Positions 18,362-28,130 of a DNA stretch of 64,000 nucleotides are shown here, in pieces. The stretch is from Planctomycetota bacterium (lineage in GTDB: Bacteria; Planctomycetota; Phycisphaerae; Sedimentisphaerales; Anaerobacaceae). The notes beneath the pieces are model-generated. The model had not been told where the DNA came from and did not search any database. It saw only the letters and a list, made by a program, of their open reading frames with translations. The translations under genes and the position numbers were made by a program. Within the stretch, counting starts at the first letter, position 1. Each line of letters opens with the position of its first letter. The stretch spans positions 1 to 64,000 of the forward strand of contig JACNGQ010000198.1 in the NCBI GenBank assembly GCA_014384025.1. The letters are read 5' to 3'.

Positions 18362-19480
18362 ATGATTACAGCATATATCGGCCTGGGCAGCAATTTAGGC
18401 AATAGAGAAGACAACTTTAAAAGTGCCCTCAGAATGCTCACCGAAGTTGCAGATATCGAAGTCGTTCGTGTAAGTGAGCTAATCGAAACCAATCCGCTTA
18501 AACAGGCCGAGCAGCCAATGTACTTAAACGCGGTTGCCGAATTCCGAACAACCCTAAGCCCTGATGATTTGCTCAAAACATTAAACAATATAGAAACGGT
18601 TCTTGGCAGGATGCGCCAAGAAAAATGGGCATCGAGGACAATCGATCTGGACATTTTACTATATGGCTCCGAGGTCATAGACAGCCCCCATTTGACCGTA
18701 CCGCATCCGCAAATGCACCTGCGTTCATTTGTTCTCGAAGGTCTTGCCACACTCAATGGCGATTTTGAGCATCCGGTAATAAAAGAATCGTTAAATAGAT
18801 TAGCTAACAGATTAAACGGCTGCGACTTTATCACCAATCCCGAGTTGCCACAGCTTGTCAGTATAGCCGGCATTATCGGCGTTGGCAAAACCACTCTGGC
18901 CAAAAAACTATCCACCCGGCTCGGCTGTCAAATGCTGCCGGAACCTTATGATACCAATCCATTCATGCCCGATGTTTACGCCGGTAAACAAGAGCTTGCG
19001 TTGGATTCACAGTTATATTTTCTGACCGCAAGAGTTGAGCAGTTAAATAATAGCGTTTTAGAGAAGGGGCAAACATATATAAGCGACTATGTCTTTGACA
19101 AAGAGCCAATTTACAGCAGACAAACACTAACCCCGGAACAATTAACCTTGTACGATAAGATTTATCAATCCTGCAACACCAAGGTTGTTCTTCCGGTGCT
19201 TGTTATATATCTGCTCGATTCGCCTCAGAATTGCCTCGAACGTATTCATAAGAGAAACCTCCCTTATGAGCAGAAAATCGAACTGCAATACCTGGAAAAT
19301 CTTGATGCTGAATACAACCAGCTTTTTAATGACTGGACAACCTGCCCCGTTATCCGCATAAAGACCTCAGAGCTTGACTACACCAACGACGACATTATTG
19401 ACCATTTGGCGGAGCAAATAAGATATTATATTGCTGAGGATTCTGTTATTACAAGCGTGGCAAAGCAAACTAAAAAATAA
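18362..19480 (+). CDS. folK: Fusion of HPPK (FolK) and deoxynucleoside kinase domains
   Basis: N-terminus MITAYIGLGSNLGNREDN...KWASRTIDLDILLYG...VPHPQMHLRSFVL (HPPK); C-terminus IAGIIGVGKTTLAKKLS...PEPYDTNPFMPDVYAG...SDYVFDKEPIYS (dNK). Confidence 0.93.
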   Translation: MITAYIGLGSNLGNREDNFKSALRMLTEVADIEVVRVSELIETNPLKQAEQPMYLNAVAEFRTTLSPDDLLKTLNNIETVLGRMRQEKWASRTIDLDILLYGSEVIDSPHLTVPHPQMHLRSFVLEGLATLNGDFEHPVIKESLNRLANRLNGCDFITNPELPQLVSIAGIIGVGKTTLAKKLSTRLGCQMLPEPYDTNPFMPDVYAGKQELALDSQLYFLTARVEQLNNSVLEKGQTYISDYVFDKEPIYSRQTLTPEQLTLYDKIYQSCNTKVVLPVLVIYLLDSPQNCLERIHKRNLPYEQKIELQYLENLDAEYNQLFNDWTTCPVIRIKTSELDYTNDDIIDHLAEQIRYYIAEDSVITSVAKQTKK

Positions 19481-19482
19481 CA

Positions 19483-20334
19483 ATGGAAGCAGCAGAAACA
19501 ATACAATCGATTAGAAGTCTGATAAAAGCCGCACGTGACAGCGGCAAAAATATCGGCCTTGTCCCGACAATGGGCGCGCTCCATGTCGGCCATATTTCAT
19601 TAATAGAAGCAGCCCGAAAGAAATGCGACTACGTCGTAGTCAGCATCTTCGTCAATCCCACCCAGTTTGTTCCCGGCGAAGATTTTGAAAAATACCCCCG
19701 GCCTTTAGAAGACGACCTGGATATTTGTCAAAAGGCGGGAGTCGATGCTGTTTTCGCTCCGGCGCAAGGGGAAATGTATCCGGTTGAAAATGTTACCTGG
19801 GTAAACGTTGAAAAACTAACCGAATCGCTTTGCGGCCAATTCCGCCCCGGCCACTTTCAGGGAGTAACCACCGTCTGCAGTAAGTTATTTAATATCGTTG
19901 CTCCTGATATTGCGTTCTTCGGACAAAAAGATGCCCAGCAGGCAATAGTTATCAGGCGTATGGCTGCCGATTTAAATATGTCTTTGTCAATTGTCGTGTG
20001 CCCGACAATTCGCGAATCCAACGGCCTGGCAGTTAGCAGCAGAAATATGTACCTGAGCGAAGAGCAGAAAAAAGACGCCGCGAATATTTACAAATCCCTC
20101 CAGAAGTGTCATCGAATGATTGACACCGGCGTAAAGGACGCCTCGGAAATTATCGACGAGATGCGCAACATATTACTGAAAGTCCCCTCGATAGAGATAG
20201 AATACATAAGTATTGTTGATGCCGATACTCTACAAAGTATCGACCATATTACAGGGAAAGTCCTCATTGCCGTTGCAGTTAGAATAGGCCGCGCAAGACT
20301 AATTGACAACATTCTGTTGGACTCAACCAAATAA
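19483..20334 (+). CDS. panC: Pantoate--beta-alanine ligase
   Basis: LVPTMGALHVGHISLIEAARKKCDYVVVSIFVNPTQFVPGEDFEKYPR; FGQKDAQQAIVIRRM; SSRNMYLS. Confidence 0.98.
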   Translation: MEAAETIQSIRSLIKAARDSGKNIGLVPTMGALHVGHISLIEAARKKCDYVVVSIFVNPTQFVPGEDFEKYPRPLEDDLDICQKAGVDAVFAPAQGEMYPVENVTWVNVEKLTESLCGQFRPGHFQGVTTVCSKLFNIVAPDIAFFGQKDAQQAIVIRRMAADLNMSLSIVVCPTIRESNGLAVSSRNMYLSEEQKKDAANIYKSLQKCHRMIDTGVKDASEIIDEMRNILLKVPSIEIEYISIVDADTLQSIDHITGKVLIAVAVRIGRARLIDNILLDSTK

Positions 20335-20391
20335 GATTGTATAATGACCGTTTAATTATTTTTAAGTGGAAGAGTAAACGAAATATAAATT

Positions 20392-20748
20392 ATGTTTGTA
20401 AAGTTATTAAAAAGCAAGCTGCACCGTGCAACTGTTACTGATACGAAGCTGCACTACCCCGGCAGTATCGCAATAGATCCTGTCCTTATGGAAGCAGCCG
20501 GAATTCTGCCTTATGAATCTGTTTTGGTTGCCAACCTAAACAACGGCAGCCGGCTGGAAACCTATGTCGTACCCGCAGAACCAAACTCCAGGCAGGTTGT
20601 AATAATGGGAGCAGCAGCGCAGTTGATTAAGCCAAAAGACATCGTAATCATTATGAGTTTCGGCTTTTTTACTCCTGACGAAGCCAAAGAATTTAAACCA
20701 AAAGTAGTGGTTCTTGGTGAGAATAATAAAATCAAGGATAATGGATAA
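20392..20748 (+). CDS. panD: Aspartate 1-decarboxylase
   Basis: LKSKLHRATVTDTKLHYPGSIAID with GS self-cleavage site; VIIMGAAAQLIKPKDIVIIMSFG. Confidence 0.97.
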   Translation: MFVKLLKSKLHRATVTDTKLHYPGSIAIDPVLMEAAGILPYESVLVANLNNGSRLETYVVPAEPNSRQVVIMGAAAQLIKPKDIVIIMSFGFFTPDEAKEFKPKVVVLGENNKIKDNG

Positions 20749-20774
20749 TATCCGCCCTTCATCGCTCGGAAGGG

Positions 20775-20795
20775 ATGCAAGCAACGAGCAACGAG
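20775..20795 (+). repeat. Short heptad tract upstream of lgt start codon
   Basis: ATGCAAG CAACGAG CAACGAG, 10 nt before ATG at 20806. Confidence 0.6.
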
Positions 20796-20805
20796 AAAAA
20801 AATAA

Positions 20806-21765
20806 ATGCGTCCAGAGCTTTTCGAGATACCTTTAATACATCTGACTGTAAAAAGCTATGGCCTTATGATGGTTATTGGTTTTCTTGCGGCCGTTTACAT
20901 CATTCGGCGCCTCAGCCGCGATATTACTCCCGACCCACAGCTCATTACCAACGCCGCCCTTTACTCGTTAATCGGCGGAGTGTTCGGAGCACGTGTATTT
21001 TACGTGCTTCACCATCTGAGTGATTTCACACAGGAACCCGTGTCTGTCTTTAAGATATGGAACGGCGGCCTTGAGCTGTTAGGCGGTGTGATTTTAGCCG
21101 TTACTATCATCATCTTCTATCTCATCTATCACAAGCTCCCCATTCGCCGCTATCTTGATATCCTTGCAATCGGTCTGATGCTGGCACTTGTCTTTGGCAG
21201 AATAGGCTGTTTTTTGAACGGCTGCTGCTTTGGTAAACCAACTGATCTGCGCTGTGCAGCTCGTTTTCCGTATAACTCGTTTGCTTACCTAAGCCAGATA
21301 AACCCGAATTTAGAAAGGAATCGACCTGAGGCTCAATTGATATTGCCTCAGGATGAATACATAAGCTTTATTGATAAAGACGGACATTGGCACCCCAAGC
21401 AATACGAATACCTGACAGATCAGCAAAAAATCGAAGTTACAACAGGTAAATATCGATGCCTTCCCGTCCACCCGACACAATTATATTCATCCGCCGCAGG
21501 CGCTGTCTTGTGCCTTATTCTTTTTCTTTTTTGGCGAAGGTCAAAAAAAACCGACAAAATTCTTGCAAAACCCGGCTGTACATTCAGCTTGATGTTCATT
21601 CTTTATGGTATTACACGGTTTTTTATGGAATTATTGCGTGATGACAATCCGTTTGAATTTGACGGCCTGACAATTTCGCAGAATATCAGCATCGCCATGA
21701 TTATACTCGGGGCTGTATTGTTAGTCGTATTCCAGAAATATAAATCCAAAGCCTCGAAATCCTGA
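20806..21765 (+). CDS. lgt: Prolipoprotein diacylglyceryl transferase
   Basis: GARVFYVLHH, IWNGGLELLGGVI, FGRIGCFLNGCCFGKPTD, PVHPTQLYSS. Confidence 0.96.
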   Translation: MRPELFEIPLIHLTVKSYGLMMVIGFLAAVYIIRRLSRDITPDPQLITNAALYSLIGGVFGARVFYVLHHLSDFTQEPVSVFKIWNGGLELLGGVILAVTIIIFYLIYHKLPIRRYLDILAIGLMLALVFGRIGCFLNGCCFGKPTDLRCAARFPYNSFAYLSQINPNLERNRPEAQLILPQDEYISFIDKDGHWHPKQYEYLTDQQKIEVTTGKYRCLPVHPTQLYSSAAGAVLCLILFLFWRRSKKTDKILAKPGCTFSLMFILYGITRFFMELLRDDNPFEFDGLTISQNISIAMIILGAVLLVVFQKYKSKASKS

Positions 21766-21897
21766 CTCTATAAGTCTTTTTTCGGGGGACGTTTTTATCT
21801 TGAACATTTCGCATAATTCGCCATACTATATGGTAAATAATACCAAACAATAACAGAGCCGCGACTGTGAAGGAGCGGTAATACAAAGAGCAATAAC

Positions 21898-22755
21898 ATG
21901 GGCCTTTACGACAGAGATTACACTCAGGAAAATTTCCAGTCGGGACAACACCATGCACCGCATATGAGGATACAATTTCCGCGCATCACATCGGCTGTCA
22001 AGTGGCTCCTGATAATCAATATAGCGGCATTTATTTCCGGATATCTAATACCACGATTCGGTGTTTTTCAGCTTGAATGGTTCTCCGTGTGGCCGGAAAC
22101 TTTTGGAACAACGATGCAGGTTTGGAGATTTATTACATACCAGTTCCTGCATGGCGGCCTGGGACACATTTTCATGAATATGTTTATCTTGTACTTTTTC
22201 GGAACAATGATTGAAAATTTCTGGGGAAGCAGGAAATTTCTAACGTTCTATCTCGTATGCGGGACAACAGGAGGAATATTTTACCCGATTTTGGCCCATA
22301 TAGGCTGGCTCCCTACTGGTCCGTTAATTGGTGCTTCGGGCTCTATTTTAGGAATGCTTGCCGCAGCCGCTATTTTGTTCCCGAGAATGGTTGTTTATGT
22401 ATTTGGGGTGTTTCCTCTCAAGATGTACGTCCTGGCAATAATTCTGTTGGCCTGGAGCTTATTATCAATACTGAGGCCTGATGTCAACGCTAATGCAGGC
22501 GGTGAAGCTGCGCACCTGGGAGGAATGTGTGCAGGAGCTATCTATGTGCTTTCAGAGAGATGGCGGCAAAGACTAAAAATGAAAGTCCACAAAAATATCT
22601 GGGAAAGCAGGATGACAGACCACCGCATCCTGGATATGGAGGTTGACCGCATTCTGAAAAAAGTTCACGATAAGGGAATGCACAGCCTTACATATAAAGA
22701 AAAGAAAGTTCTCAAACAAGCCACAAAAGCCGAGCAAATGCGAAATAAATTCTAA
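21898..22755 (+). CDS. Rhomboid-family intramembrane serine protease
   Basis: TYQFLHGGLGHIFMNMFILYFFG, GPLIGASGSILGMLAA (GxSG), AAHLGGM. Confidence 0.95.
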   Translation: MGLYDRDYTQENFQSGQHHAPHMRIQFPRITSAVKWLLIINIAAFISGYLIPRFGVFQLEWFSVWPETFGTTMQVWRFITYQFLHGGLGHIFMNMFILYFFGTMIENFWGSRKFLTFYLVCGTTGGIFYPILAHIGWLPTGPLIGASGSILGMLAAAAILFPRMVVYVFGVFPLKMYVLAIILLAWSLLSILRPDVNANAGGEAAHLGGMCAGAIYVLSERWRQRLKMKVHKNIWESRMTDHRILDMEVDRILKKVHDKGMHSLTYKEKKVLKQATKAEQMRNKF

Positions 22756-23002
22756 AGAACCAAATAATATTCATGTAATTGTCATTTCTTAAAAGTCGGT
22801 TCCATACCAAATAAGATCTTTGCTGAAATTTTGATTTATTGGTAAATTAGCCTCTGCAGGACATTTCAGACTATATATTTCCTCTATTTCCCCCCTCAAA
22901 TAGAGGAATTCACTAATCACCTCTACTTTTATTAAGACCGAAAAATATATTAACAAATGACTTTTGTCCTTCACATTGTGTGCACTTTCGTGTTCACTTG
23001 TA

Positions 23003-23040
23003 GGGTAGGCAGATAGATAATATTTGCCTACCCTTTATTT
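23003..23040. terminator. Intrinsic terminator-like hairpin
   Basis: gggtaggca-N13-tgcctaccc followed by tttattt. Confidence 0.65.
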
Positions 23041-23074
23041 CTCACACAGGTATCCGCGTAAATGATTGTCTTAT

Positions 23075-23118
23075 ACCGGTATTTCTGTGTAGTTAAGCCA
23101 TTTACACAGAATATCGGT
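23075..23118. other. Long imperfect inverted repeat (accggtatttctgtgta ... tacacagaatatcggt)
   Basis: About 15-16 bp stem with ~11-nt loop in the rhomboid/CPBP-pseudogene intergenic region. Confidence 0.55.
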
Positions 23119-23119
23119 C

Positions 23120-23415
23120 CTACGAAAAGATTTTATATGTCATATAAAGCATAGGGATTGTGTTAAGTAAGCAGTGCGGAATCATTCCCAGTATATGTTC
23201 TTCCATTGTATGATATAGGCCCCCGGCAGCAGGGCGAGAATTCTCTCCAGATTTCTCCATGGTGAGAAGAAGTGATAGGCTGAGAACAAAACAACATTTA
23301 ACAGAGGCTCCCAACCCTTTAAACGGGATATTCCTGGCACGAGATAATCACCGAAAGTATAAGTATTAATTTCAAAGTTTTTACAGAGCCGTGTAAAGTA
23401 AGTACAACGTGCCAA
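23120..23415 (-). pseudogene. Frameshifted and 5'-truncated CPBP (CAAX/Abi) family intramembrane protease
   Basis: GDYLVPGISRLKGWEPLLNVVLFSAYHFFSPWRNLERILALLPGAYIIQWKNIYW then frameshift to ILGMIPHCLLNTIPMLYM, characteristic CPBP motif order split over two frames. Confidence 0.75.
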
Positions 23416-23427
23416 TCGCCCGGATTA

Positions 23428-23667
23428 TTATTTACTTAAATTTTGTTTGAATTGAATATTAACGACGCCATAGCCGAGATCGCCATCCTCTTTTTTCGTT
23501 CTATATACCGGATATGTTTTATCGAACACCTTAACAATTCCATAGCCCATATCACCGTATAAAGGGCTTGTTCTACGTACAGGATACTTTTGGCCGTGTA
23601 CCACAATAACACCATAGCCGAGGTCACCTTCTTCTTTCTTTACTCTAAAAACGGCATGAAGCGCCAT
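23428..23667 (-). CDS. Microprotein with three tandem ~24-aa repeats (GDLGYGVxxVxxxxYPVxRT)
   Basis: KKEEGDLGYGVIVVHGQKYPVRRT / SPLYGDMGYGIVKVFDKTYPVYRT / KKEDGDLGYGVVNIQFKQN; start at internal Met after agggaagaaaat. Confidence 0.65.
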   Translation of the reverse strand: MALHAVFRVKKEEGDLGYGVIVVHGQKYPVRRTSPLYGDMGYGIVKVFDKTYPVYRTKKEDGDLGYGVVNIQFKQNLSK

Positions 23668-23984
23668 ATTTTCTTCCCTGTCTCGCACTTACAAAAAACA
23701 TATCCCATCGTCTCACTGTTCCTAACATTGCTTATAAAGGCTTCGAAGGCATAAGTCAAAAGGAAAAGTATGAACATTTCTATTTTTTTATTACAAGCCG
23801 GCCAGTTAACAAATTAAGACTTGCTTTTTCATAACAGATTTAACATATTTATCTAAATACAAACATTTGCTTAACAGAGCAGGGATAAATAACAAATCCT
23901 GGTGAAATAATAAGTGAAAGGGCTGACGCTATGAAAGCTGTGTTGTGGTGAAAATAAATTGTTACGAAAAGAAAGTATTAAGAA

Positions 23985-24779
23985 TTATTCAGCGCCGCAC
24001 CAAAACCGGGCGGTATTGTCTTCCTTATCGAGCCAGTCTGCCCGGCCGTCGAAGAAAAGATTGTTACAGCCCTTGCCGCGGTGTCGATTAGCCGCGATCC
24101 GTCGGGTCAGATTACTACCCTTGGTGGTTTCTTCCGAGGCTGGTAAATGTGTTCTTGACCAAACATCCAAATAGTTGAACCGGGACAAAATATCAAGCTG
24201 ATCTCTGTTTCGCACAACAGGGCGCCATTCTCCTGCTGAGTTATCCGCCATATAAATCCGCTGCGCCGGGTGCTTAACGCTGCCGAGCTTGGTTGGTTCA
24301 TCCTTTTGGTTCCCCTGGTCGCTGCCTGAGAAGGGATTATCCATGTCCCATGCATTCACTACATAATCCACTGTCTGTTCGCTGTTGAGCTGACCATATT
24401 GGCCTATTCCGTTACGTGGAAAGGAAGGGCACTGATAAACATCAACCTCACGATAATCAGCGATTTTTCTATATTCCTGGCCTAAATACGGAATGAATTC
24501 CAGTATCCATTTCACTTCATGGTCCAATGCACGGGGAATATAATCTTCGTTATCCAATGCGTAGGAGTGCATGGCAAGGCCCAGTTGTCTGAGACTGTTC
24601 AGGCAATAAACCGTCCGTGCCTGTTTCCTCACTCGCTGAAGTGCAGGCATCAATATCCCCATTAGCAGAGCAATAATTGCAATTACTACTAAAAGCTCTA
24701 TCAGGGTAAAGGCTTGCCTCCTGTGCATATTTGTGTTCATACCACCTTCCCTTAAAAAGTGTCGTATAAATTCCACCAT
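23985..24779 (-). CDS. Prepilin-type N-terminal cleavage/methylation domain protein
   Basis: [36 protein letters not shown]-terminal [19 protein letters not shown]. Confidence 0.9.
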   Translation of the reverse strand: MVEFIRHFLREGGMNTNMHRRQAFTLIELLVVIAIIALLMGILMPALQRVRKQARTVYCLNSLRQLGLAMHSYALDNEDYIPRALDHEVKWILEFIPYLGQEYRKIADYREVDVYQCPSFPRNGIGQYGQLNSEQTVDYVVNAWDMDNPFSGSDQGNQKDEPTKLGSVKHPAQRIYMADNSAGEWRPVVRNRDQLDILSRFNYLDVWSRTHLPASEETTKGSNLTRRIAANRHRGKGCNNLFFDGRADWLDKEDNTARFWCGAE

Positions 24780-24855
24780 TTTAATTATACAAACTCTTAG
24801 CTTAAAATCAATGAAAAAACATGCTATAAGGGACAGAAGAAGACAAAGTATGATT

Positions 24856-25074
24856 TTATCTTTCCTTTTTTCTTTTTTTTAACAGGTTCCTCAACCTGCC
24901 ACGGTATTTCCTCGGTGTCCAAGACAAGAGTTTTCGTTGAAACAGCAGTCTCAATCCTAAAATTTCCAATCCGATAAGTGCCAGCCACGATCCGGGAGAA
25001 AATGGTGTTAGAGCCGCCACTACGCCGAGGATAATTAACACTATGCCGAGAGTGATTCGAAGGATTCTTCGCAT
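24856..25074 (-). CDS. PGPGW-like small transmembrane protein
   Basis: [38 protein letters not shown] pattern. Confidence 0.65.
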   Translation of the reverse strand: MRRILRITLGIVLIILGVVAALTPFSPGSWLALIGLEILGLRLLFQRKLLSWTPRKYRGRLRNLLKKRKKER

Positions 25075-25121
25075 GTGACCTCTTAAAAGCCCATATCAAT
25101 CAGTCCACGTCTGTCAGCGTT

Positions 25122-26708
25122 CTAAAAGAGAATTGAATCAGCGAAAACATCCTGGAATTCCGGCTCATGAGCGATTTCAATGTATTCAATCTTTTTGGCT
25201 AATTCACGTGCCTTGTCTCTGTATTGCTGGCTGACAAGGGCCATCCTCGCGCCAGAAGAGGCAGCGTTGCCAACAAAAACAATCCGTTCAAGCGGAACAT
25301 CAGGCAGCAGACCTATTCGCAATGCACTTTCCTTCCGGATATAATTGCCAAACGCGCCGGCCAAAAGAATGCGTTCTATATCGGCATCTTCAAGGCCGAT
25401 TTTTTTTTGCAGAAGTTTGATGCCTGCTCTTATGGCGGCCTTTGCTAATTGTGTTTCGCGGATGTCCTTTTGTCTCAGGAATATCTTATCGGCAGCGCCG
25501 CTATCCGATAAAATAAAAGCCGGCTCACCTTGCTGCTCACATATACGAGATAAAATAGCAGGTGAGACCTTATCCTTGAGGTTTGCCGGTTCGACAAAAC
25601 GTCCTGTTAAATCGATAATGCCGAGTTCCAGCATTACCGCCACTGCATCAATAAGGCCTGAGCCGCATATCGAGCGGGCAGGGCAGTTTCCTATCACTTC
25701 TAAATCTATATCACCTTCATTTACAACAACAGCTTCTATAGCGCCTTCAGTCGCTCTGCTTCCGCATGTTATACGTGCCCCCTCAAGGGCCGGCCCGGCC
25801 GCACAACTGGCAGCATAAAGTTTGTCCTTTGTGCCGAGAACAAGCTCTCCGTTTGTGCCGATATCAACGGCAAGTGTCATTTTTTCTGCCGAATCAATAT
25901 CGACCGCAAGTGCCACAGCCGTAGTATCCGAACCGACAAAGCCGGCTATATTCTCAACAGTATGGATTTTGCCGGCTGGATTCATTGCTATATGCAGCTT
26001 CCAGGCAGGTAAATCGTGCGCATCGAGCGAGAATGCCTTATAAGGTGCCTGTCCGAGCTGACTTATGGGTAATTCGAGGAAGATGTGATTCATAGTCGTA
26101 TTGCCGACCACACACATTTCATATATGAAATGTGCATTAACGCCCGTTTTGTGGCAGAGTTTTATCACGAGGTCATTAATACAGCCTGTTATGTCTCTAT
26201 TTAATTCAGATAACTTATCTTCGTTGTGGGCGTAAGCAATCCTGCTGATGACATCATCACCGTATTTGCTTTGTGGATTGAGAGCTGCTTCTGTAGCGAG
26301 ACATTCTCCGTCAATCATTTTAATTAGCTTGGCAACAACGGAGGTTGTGCCGATATCAACGGCAATTCCGAATATCTTATCCAGTGAAGAAATTTCCAGA
26401 TACTTCTCATATATATCCGCAACCCCATCAATATCTGTTTCGATACCATGGGCTAAATATTTATGCTCGAAGAATCTGGAATCGCGGGGAATTGTTACTG
26501 TAAGGTCGCTTTTAATACGGTACTGACAGGCGAGAACAGCTTGTCCCGATGGCTCAAGTTTTATCAGGCACTTTTTACAAGTACCTATACCACCGCAGAA
26601 AGTATTCAGAATTATACCCGCTTTGCCCGCAGCTTCCATAAGGGTTTCACCTGAATGAATGGAAATTTGCCTGCCGTCGGGTTTGAAAGATATTGTGAAG
26701 TGCTTCAT
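25122..26708 (-). CDS. 2Fe-2S ferredoxin-ASKHA domain protein (RACo-like / DUF4445, corrinoid activation type)
   Basis: FCGGIGTCKKC 2Fe-2S ligands; FGIAVDIGTTSVVAKLI; LAVDIGTNGELVLG; LLAGAFGNYI. Confidence 0.9.
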   Translation of the reverse strand: MKHFTISFKPDGRQISIHSGETLMEAAGKAGIILNTFCGGIGTCKKCLIKLEPSGQAVLACQYRIKSDLTVTIPRDSRFFEHKYLAHGIETDIDGVADIYEKYLEISSLDKIFGIAVDIGTTSVVAKLIKMIDGECLATEAALNPQSKYGDDVISRIAYAHNEDKLSELNRDITGCINDLVIKLCHKTGVNAHFIYEMCVVGNTTMNHIFLELPISQLGQAPYKAFSLDAHDLPAWKLHIAMNPAGKIHTVENIAGFVGSDTTAVALAVDIDSAEKMTLAVDIGTNGELVLGTKDKLYAASCAAGPALEGARITCGSRATEGAIEAVVVNEGDIDLEVIGNCPARSICGSGLIDAVAVMLELGIIDLTGRFVEPANLKDKVSPAILSRICEQQGEPAFILSDSGAADKIFLRQKDIRETQLAKAAIRAGIKLLQKKIGLEDADIERILLAGAFGNYIRKESALRIGLLPDVPLERIVFVGNAASSGARMALVSQQYRDKARELAKKIEYIEIAHEPEFQDVFADSILF

Positions 26709-26709
26709 C

Positions 26710-26723
26710 CTCGCATCTCGTAC
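26710..26723 (-). repeat. Heptad pair abutting the start codon of the ASKHA gene
   Basis: Reverse strand GTACGAG ATGCGAG G-ATG; further TATCTCG/TCGCAAG/TATCTCG at 26772..26792. Confidence 0.5.
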
Positions 26724-26809
26724 CCGTCTGCCGAAAGGGGATGTTTAATCCTCATATCTGACACCTGCTTGCGAGATACTTGCGACGAGATACATTTTAT
26801 TGCTATTGC

Positions 26810-26890
26810 TTAGCTGATTTTATGCCTGATTTTCCACTTGGCACGTCTCTTTTTACTGCCAATTTTACGCCTTCGTCTTGGTTTTGCCAT
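26810..26890 (-). CDS. 26-aa very basic microprotein, possibly ribosome-associated
   Basis: MAKPRRRRKIGSKKRRAKWKIRHKIS* with GGAG 6 nt upstream; below ORF-track cutoff. Confidence 0.5.
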   Translation of the reverse strand: MAKPRRRRKIGSKKRRAKWKIRHKIS

Positions 26891-27084
26891 TTATTTCTCC
26901 ACAAACATATAAAATTTGTTTATTACAAAAACTTTTAACCTATTGCAATATATGATATTATAAATAAGCATGGAAGTAAAAAAATAAAAAATAAAAAAAC
27001 GCAATCAACAATTTTGATATTCAACCAACAAAAAAAGGGTCGAGCCCCGGCGGGTTTTTCGGCAAATTTAAGCGGAGAAAAAAA

Positions 27085-27375
27085 ATGATACAATGCAAAG
27101 ATTGTGAATTATACCAGAGTAATCCTGACAGTAAAGGGACATTCATGTGCAATCCATTTACCAATATCAAAGAGCCGGAATGTATAGCGAAATGGCAGCT
27201 TATACGCCTTGATATGCTGTTAGCCAGCTATCAGGGTATGCTAAAGTGGTATGGAAAAATGGCGCCGCTTCAGGATAAAATCATCCAATTCATGCAGCGG
27301 GAGATTAACGAGCTTGACGAATCTGATAACTGGAAACTCGACGATGAAGAGCCGGAGGAGGAAGAGGGCATATAA
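27085..27375 (+). CDS. Conserved-looking small acidic-tailed hypothetical protein with N-terminal Cys pairs
   Basis: MIQCKDCELY...FMCNPF...PECIAKWQ; gcggag upstream. Confidence 0.65.
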   Translation: MIQCKDCELYQSNPDSKGTFMCNPFTNIKEPECIAKWQLIRLDMLLASYQGMLKWYGKMAPLQDKIIQFMQREINELDESDNWKLDDEEPEEEEGI

Positions 27376-27572
27376 TAAGTCCTACAGAAGCCAGGAAATT
27401 GATGCATTTGTCCTTATTATCAGCATCACCGGTACAGGTGTTTTATTCATTAAAATTGATTAAATATGCCCATTATAAGACCGGAAATTAGTGTCCGGAT
27501 GTCGATTTTTGTGGAATATTGCAATAAATTGGCCGCCCAGGCCGTCTTTAATTATATAAAAAACGCTTAAAT

Positions 27573-28103
27573 ATGGTAAACAGCGATGATTTAGCCCAGT
27601 TAATAATCGGCTGCAAAAGCAGTGATTCTAAGTGTTTTTCGCAGATAGTCGATATGTATGCAAGCCGATTATACGGTTATTTTTACCGTTTAACGGGCAA
27701 TAAAGACCTCAGCGACGAGCTGTTAAGCGAGCTATTTGTCAAGTTAGTTGAGAAAATTGCTTCTTATAAAGGCGGCTCCTTTGAAGGATGGCTGTTTAGA
27801 ATAGCGTCTAATATTTTCCACGATTATTTAAGGAGCAAGCAGAGACGAAAAAAGTTGCTCGATGTCCACAAAGAACAAATTGAATCAGAAATAACAGAGC
27901 AAAACAAATCGGGCAATGAGCAAATTGACCTGTTAGAAATACAGCTCAAAAGGATGGATGCCGATACGAGAGAATTGATAATGTTGCGTTTTTATTCACA
28001 ATTAAGCTTTAAGGAAATAGCGAAGATGCGGTCTGAGCCGATTGGAACGACCTTGGCAAAGCTGCATCGGGGGCTGAAAAAACTTCGAGAGTTAATGCAG
28101 TAA
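27573..28103 (+). CDS. ECF-family RNA polymerase sigma factor
   Basis: LYGYFYRLTGNKDLSDELLSELFVKLVEKI, FEGWLFRIASNIFHDYLRSKQRR, LSFKEIAKMRSEPIGTTLAKLHRGLKKLRE. Confidence 0.93.
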   Translation: MVNSDDLAQLIIGCKSSDSKCFSQIVDMYASRLYGYFYRLTGNKDLSDELLSELFVKLVEKIASYKGGSFEGWLFRIASNIFHDYLRSKQRRKKLLDVHKEQIESEITEQNKSGNEQIDLLEIQLKRMDADTRELIMLRFYSQLSFKEIAKMRSEPIGTTLAKLHRGLKKLRELMQ

Positions 28104-28130
28104 TGATGTTATAAATGGAGTAACAATACT

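Noticed and set aside
18118-18915. 265-aa minus-strand ORF
   Set aside because: Antisense to dapL and folK, both strongly supported.
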